From Bacteroidota bacterium (GTDB lineage Bacteria; Bacteroidota; Bacteroidia; Chitinophagales; Chitinophagaceae): a stretch of DNA of 6,455 bases. The stretch's first letter is position 1; the number at the start of each line of letters is the position of its first letter. The DNA lies in the NCBI GenBank assembly GCA_023423405.1, contig JAFAFR010000082.1:1-6455 (forward strand), written 5' to 3'. Of this stretch, positions 5,226 to 6,455 are shown in pieces. The position numbers and the translations under genes are program-made. Below the pieces are notes generated by a model. The model worked only from the letters and a program-made list of their open reading frames with translations. It was not told the origin of the DNA and did not search any database.

Positions 5226-5315
5226 AAAATCTTTTTGGGTTTCTACAAAAATTCTTTCCACTTCGCTCCAACACTTTTTCCAGACACTCCTGAATCCTTC
5301 GGACAAAAAGATTTC

Positions 5316-5363
5316 AAGCCCGATTCAAAACTTCTAAGCCATTATGGGAACTGAATCGGGTTT
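5316..5363 (+). terminator. Hairpin with T-run in the ssb upstream region (terminator or attenuator)
   Basis: CCCGATTCA (5319-5327) pairs exactly with TGAATCGGG (5352-5360). Adding AAG at 5316-5318 and TTT at 5361-5363 (one G-U pair) makes a 12-bp stem with a 24-base loop. TTTT follows at 5361-5364. It is the strongest hairpin in the gap and could end a plus-strand transcript, act as an attenuator, or be a protein site. Confidence 0.45.
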
Positions 5364-5492
5364 TGTGTGCCTGAGCTGTCCTATAATCATCGGCAAAGAA
5401 AAAGCCGGAACCTCAGTTATACGAATCAATTCAACCACAGACGTTCTTTGACATCAACGAAAAAACAAAAGAAAAACAACAAAAAATACTGC

Positions 5493-5510
5493 TTTTCCCA
5501 CTTGGGAAAA
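5493..5510. promoter_or_regulatory. Perfect palindrome TTTTCCC-ACTT-GGGAAAA
   Basis: TTTTCCC (5493-5499) and GGGAAAA (5504-5510) are exact inverted copies around ACTT, inside an otherwise A-rich tract, 125 bases before the ssb start. A short RNA hairpin or an operator are equally possible. Confidence 0.45.
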
Positions 5511-5531
5511 AAGTAAAAAAAAGAAGAAAGC

Positions 5532-5575
5532 CGAGTGTCCTCGATACCAAATCAATTAATCGGGGTTTTCACTCG
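5532..5575 (+). other. Two-part RNA hairpin in the ssb leader
   Basis: CGAGTG (5532-5537) pairs with CACTCG (5570-5575). Inside it CCTCGAT (5539-5545) pairs with ATCGGGG (5559-5565) with one G-U pair. A 1/4-base internal loop separates the two stems and a 13-base loop closes them. It ends 59 bases before the ssb ATG and has no T run after it on the plus strand, so a leader structure is more likely than a terminator. Confidence 0.5.
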
Positions 5576-5634
5576 AAAATTTCAATCATTAATAAAATAA
5601 TCAACTAAAAATTAACAATTTAAATCGAAATATT

Positions 5635-6033
5635 ATGAACACAATCGTAGGTAGAGTAACCAAAAACGCAGAAATCAACATCGTGAAAAACGATAAACAA
5701 GTAGTAAACTTTTCAGTAGCCATCAATGACAGCTACAAGACCAAGCAAGGCGAACTAATCCAGCAAACAACTTATTACAATTGCTCGTATTGGCTAAGTC
5801 CGAATGTAGCAAAAATATTGACCAAAGGAACTTTGGTGGAATTATCGGGCAGAGCGAGTTCCAATGCGTGGATGGACAAAGACGGAGCTTTACGCTCGGG
5901 ATTGAATTTCCATACTTCAAGAATTAAAGTTCACGGAGGAGGAACGAAAACTGTAACGGCACAACAGCCGATTGCAGAACAGCAGACCAAAAATCCTTTT
6001 ACTGAGGATGAAAATGATGATTTGCCTTTTTAA
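5635..6033 (+). CDS. ssb: Single-stranded DNA-binding protein
   Basis: The 132-residue product has an N-terminal OB fold: MNTIVGRVTKNAEI (1-14), KQVVNFSVAINDSYKTK (21-37), TTYYNCSYW (45-53), VAKILTKGTLVELSGRASSNAW (58-79), then LNFHTSRIKV (90-99). A short Q/T-rich linker leads to the acidic tail ending DDLPF, the universal SSB tip that docks partner proteins. It is a little shorter than chromosomal SSBs because of the short linker, as is usual for mobile-element copies. It binds single-stranded DNA made during replication or conjugative transfer. The start follows an AT-rich leader (TTTAAATCGAAATATT) and a long structured upstream region. It heads a run with the next two genes (gaps of 18 and 21 bases). 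Confidence 0.95.
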   Translation: MNTIVGRVTKNAEINIVKNDKQVVNFSVAINDSYKTKQGELIQQTTYYNCSYWLSPNVAKILTKGTLVELSGRASSNAWMDKDGALRSGLNFHTSRIKVHGGGTKTVTAQQPIAEQQTKNPFTEDENDDLPF

Positions 6034-6051
6034 AATCTACAAAAACAGAAT

Positions 6052-6264
6052 ATGGAAGCACAATTTAATTTTCAGATGAAACAGAACAAAGACAAGAGGG
6101 AATGGGAAAATATAGAGGTTTATTACCGAACCCATTGCGACAGAAGTACAGCGATACGCCATGCAAGAAAACTATCCAAGATATTCAAGTCAGAAATCCG
6201 AATGACACAGGGTGCAGACCCTTTCAAGACAAGTGGAACATACATTAACGAAATCAATAACTAA
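6052..6264 (+). CDS. Small protein of unknown function
   Basis: I do not recognise this 70-residue protein. It is polar and basic, with the visible pattern W-E-N-I-E-V-Y-Y-R-T-H-C-D-R-S-T-A-I-R-H-A-R-K-L-S-K-I-F-K-S-E-I-R (about 18-50). This suggests a strand, then a long helix, then a second strand, a simple alpha/beta unit. The tail holds G-A-D-P-F-K-T-S-G-T-Y. There is no signal peptide, membrane segment or clear metal site. It starts 18 bases after the ssb stop with the A-rich CTACAAAAACAGAAT in front, so it is very likely cotranscribed with ssb; accessory roles around single-stranded DNA or transfer are only guesses from position. Confidence 0.75.
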   Translation: MEAQFNFQMKQNKDKREWENIEVYYRTHCDRSTAIRHARKLSKIFKSEIRMTQGADPFKTSGTYINEINN

Positions 6265-6285
6265 TATCATTTAAACAATAAGATT

Positions 6286-6455
6286 ATGGCAAATTTATGT
6301 AGCAATACGGTGACTTTCAAGGGAAATAAGAGAGCAATCAGGAAAATACAGAAACTTTTTACTGAAATGGCAGAAAGAGAGAAGAAAGAAGAAAAAGGAC
6401 AACTTCCCGATTTTATTCCCTTATACAGCGGATATTTTTTCGACCTCTATCAGAA
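6286..6455 (+). CDS. Api92/YubB (DUF1281)-like protein, 3'-partial
   Basis: The gene starts at ATG 6286, 21 bases after the previous stop, behind the AT-rich TTTAAACAATAAGATT, and runs off the window after 56 codons. It begins MANLCSNTVTFKGNKRAIRK, close to the MANWCSNxVxFxG signature of ferredoxin-like-fold proteins of the Api92/YubB type found on plasmids, ICEs and phages. A lysine/glutamate-rich helix follows and then PDFIPLYSGYFFDLYQ. These proteins are abundant on conjugative elements but their role is not established. Because only the N-terminal part is visible, the full domain content cannot be judged. Confidence 0.7.
   Translation, partial: MANLCSNTVTFKGNKRAIRKIQKLFTEMAEREKKEEKGQLPDFIPLYSGYFFDLYQ

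Larger units (their letters stand above)
5034..5634. other. Long stretch without a confident gene; structured leader region
   Basis: From left to right: AT-rich DNA with minus-strand promoter elements (to 5225); an 11-bp inverted repeat pair AAATCTTTTTG (5227-5237) / CAAAAAGATTT (5304-5314); a GC-raised block (5281-5460, 76 G/C in 180 bases, 42%) with a long hairpin; TTTGACA at 5447-5453, a -33-like element without a clear -7; an A-rich purine tract (5454-5489) and a palindrome; then a 44-base hairpin and an AT-rich ribosome-binding stretch before ssb. It looks like the promoter and 5' leader of the ssb gene run. Only short frames of about 35 codons or fewer are present on either strand. Confidence 0.5.

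Noticed and set aside
5723..5920. 65-codon minus-strand frame
   Set aside because: Antisense shadow inside ssb.

Overview
The window looks like mobile-element DNA from a member of the Bacteroidota, most likely a flavobacterium of the Chryseobacterium/Elizabethkingia type. The reasons are the low GC content, A-rich ribosome-binding regions without Shine-Dalgarno sequences, TAnnTTTG-type promoter -7 elements, and the protein families present (DUF3853, a Bacteroidota histone H1-like protein, a zinc-less Toprim protein, an Api92-like protein). The host assignment is inference from these traits. The sequence does not settle whether the element is an integrative conjugative element or a conjugative plasmid.

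Left part (1-2306, plus strand). The 3' end of an unrecognised, possibly regulatory gene is followed by a terminator-like hairpin. After a short promoter-sized gap comes a tightly packed run of small genes: a helix-turn-helix protein of excisionase type, a DUF3853 protein, a winged-helix protein with a DnaD/replisome-organiser-like C-terminus, and a small basic beta-rich protein.

Centre (2311-4722, plus strand). This is the most interesting part and reads as a self-contained replication module. A Rep_3-like initiator gene has a perfect inverted repeat just upstream and a textbook sliding-clamp-binding pentapeptide (QLSLF) inside. It is followed immediately by seven direct 17-bp repeats (consensus TTCGGAATTGCACTCAT) arranged as iterons, with DnaA-box matches and an 86% AT stretch. 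A Toprim (primase-like) gene then begins at the far edge of this origin. Together with the ssb gene downstream, the module encodes an initiator, a possible helicase loader, a primase-like protein and a single-strand binding protein, which is what a replicon or a replicating ICE needs.

Right part (4723-6455). A bidirectional terminator separates the Toprim gene from a convergent 58-residue histone H1-like gene on the minus strand. About 640 bases without a confident gene follow. They hold two minus-strand promoter-like elements, a stretch of raised GC, several hairpins and a long A-rich leader. Then comes a second plus-strand cluster: ssb, a 70-residue unknown protein and the start of an Api92/DUF1281-like gene cut by the window end.
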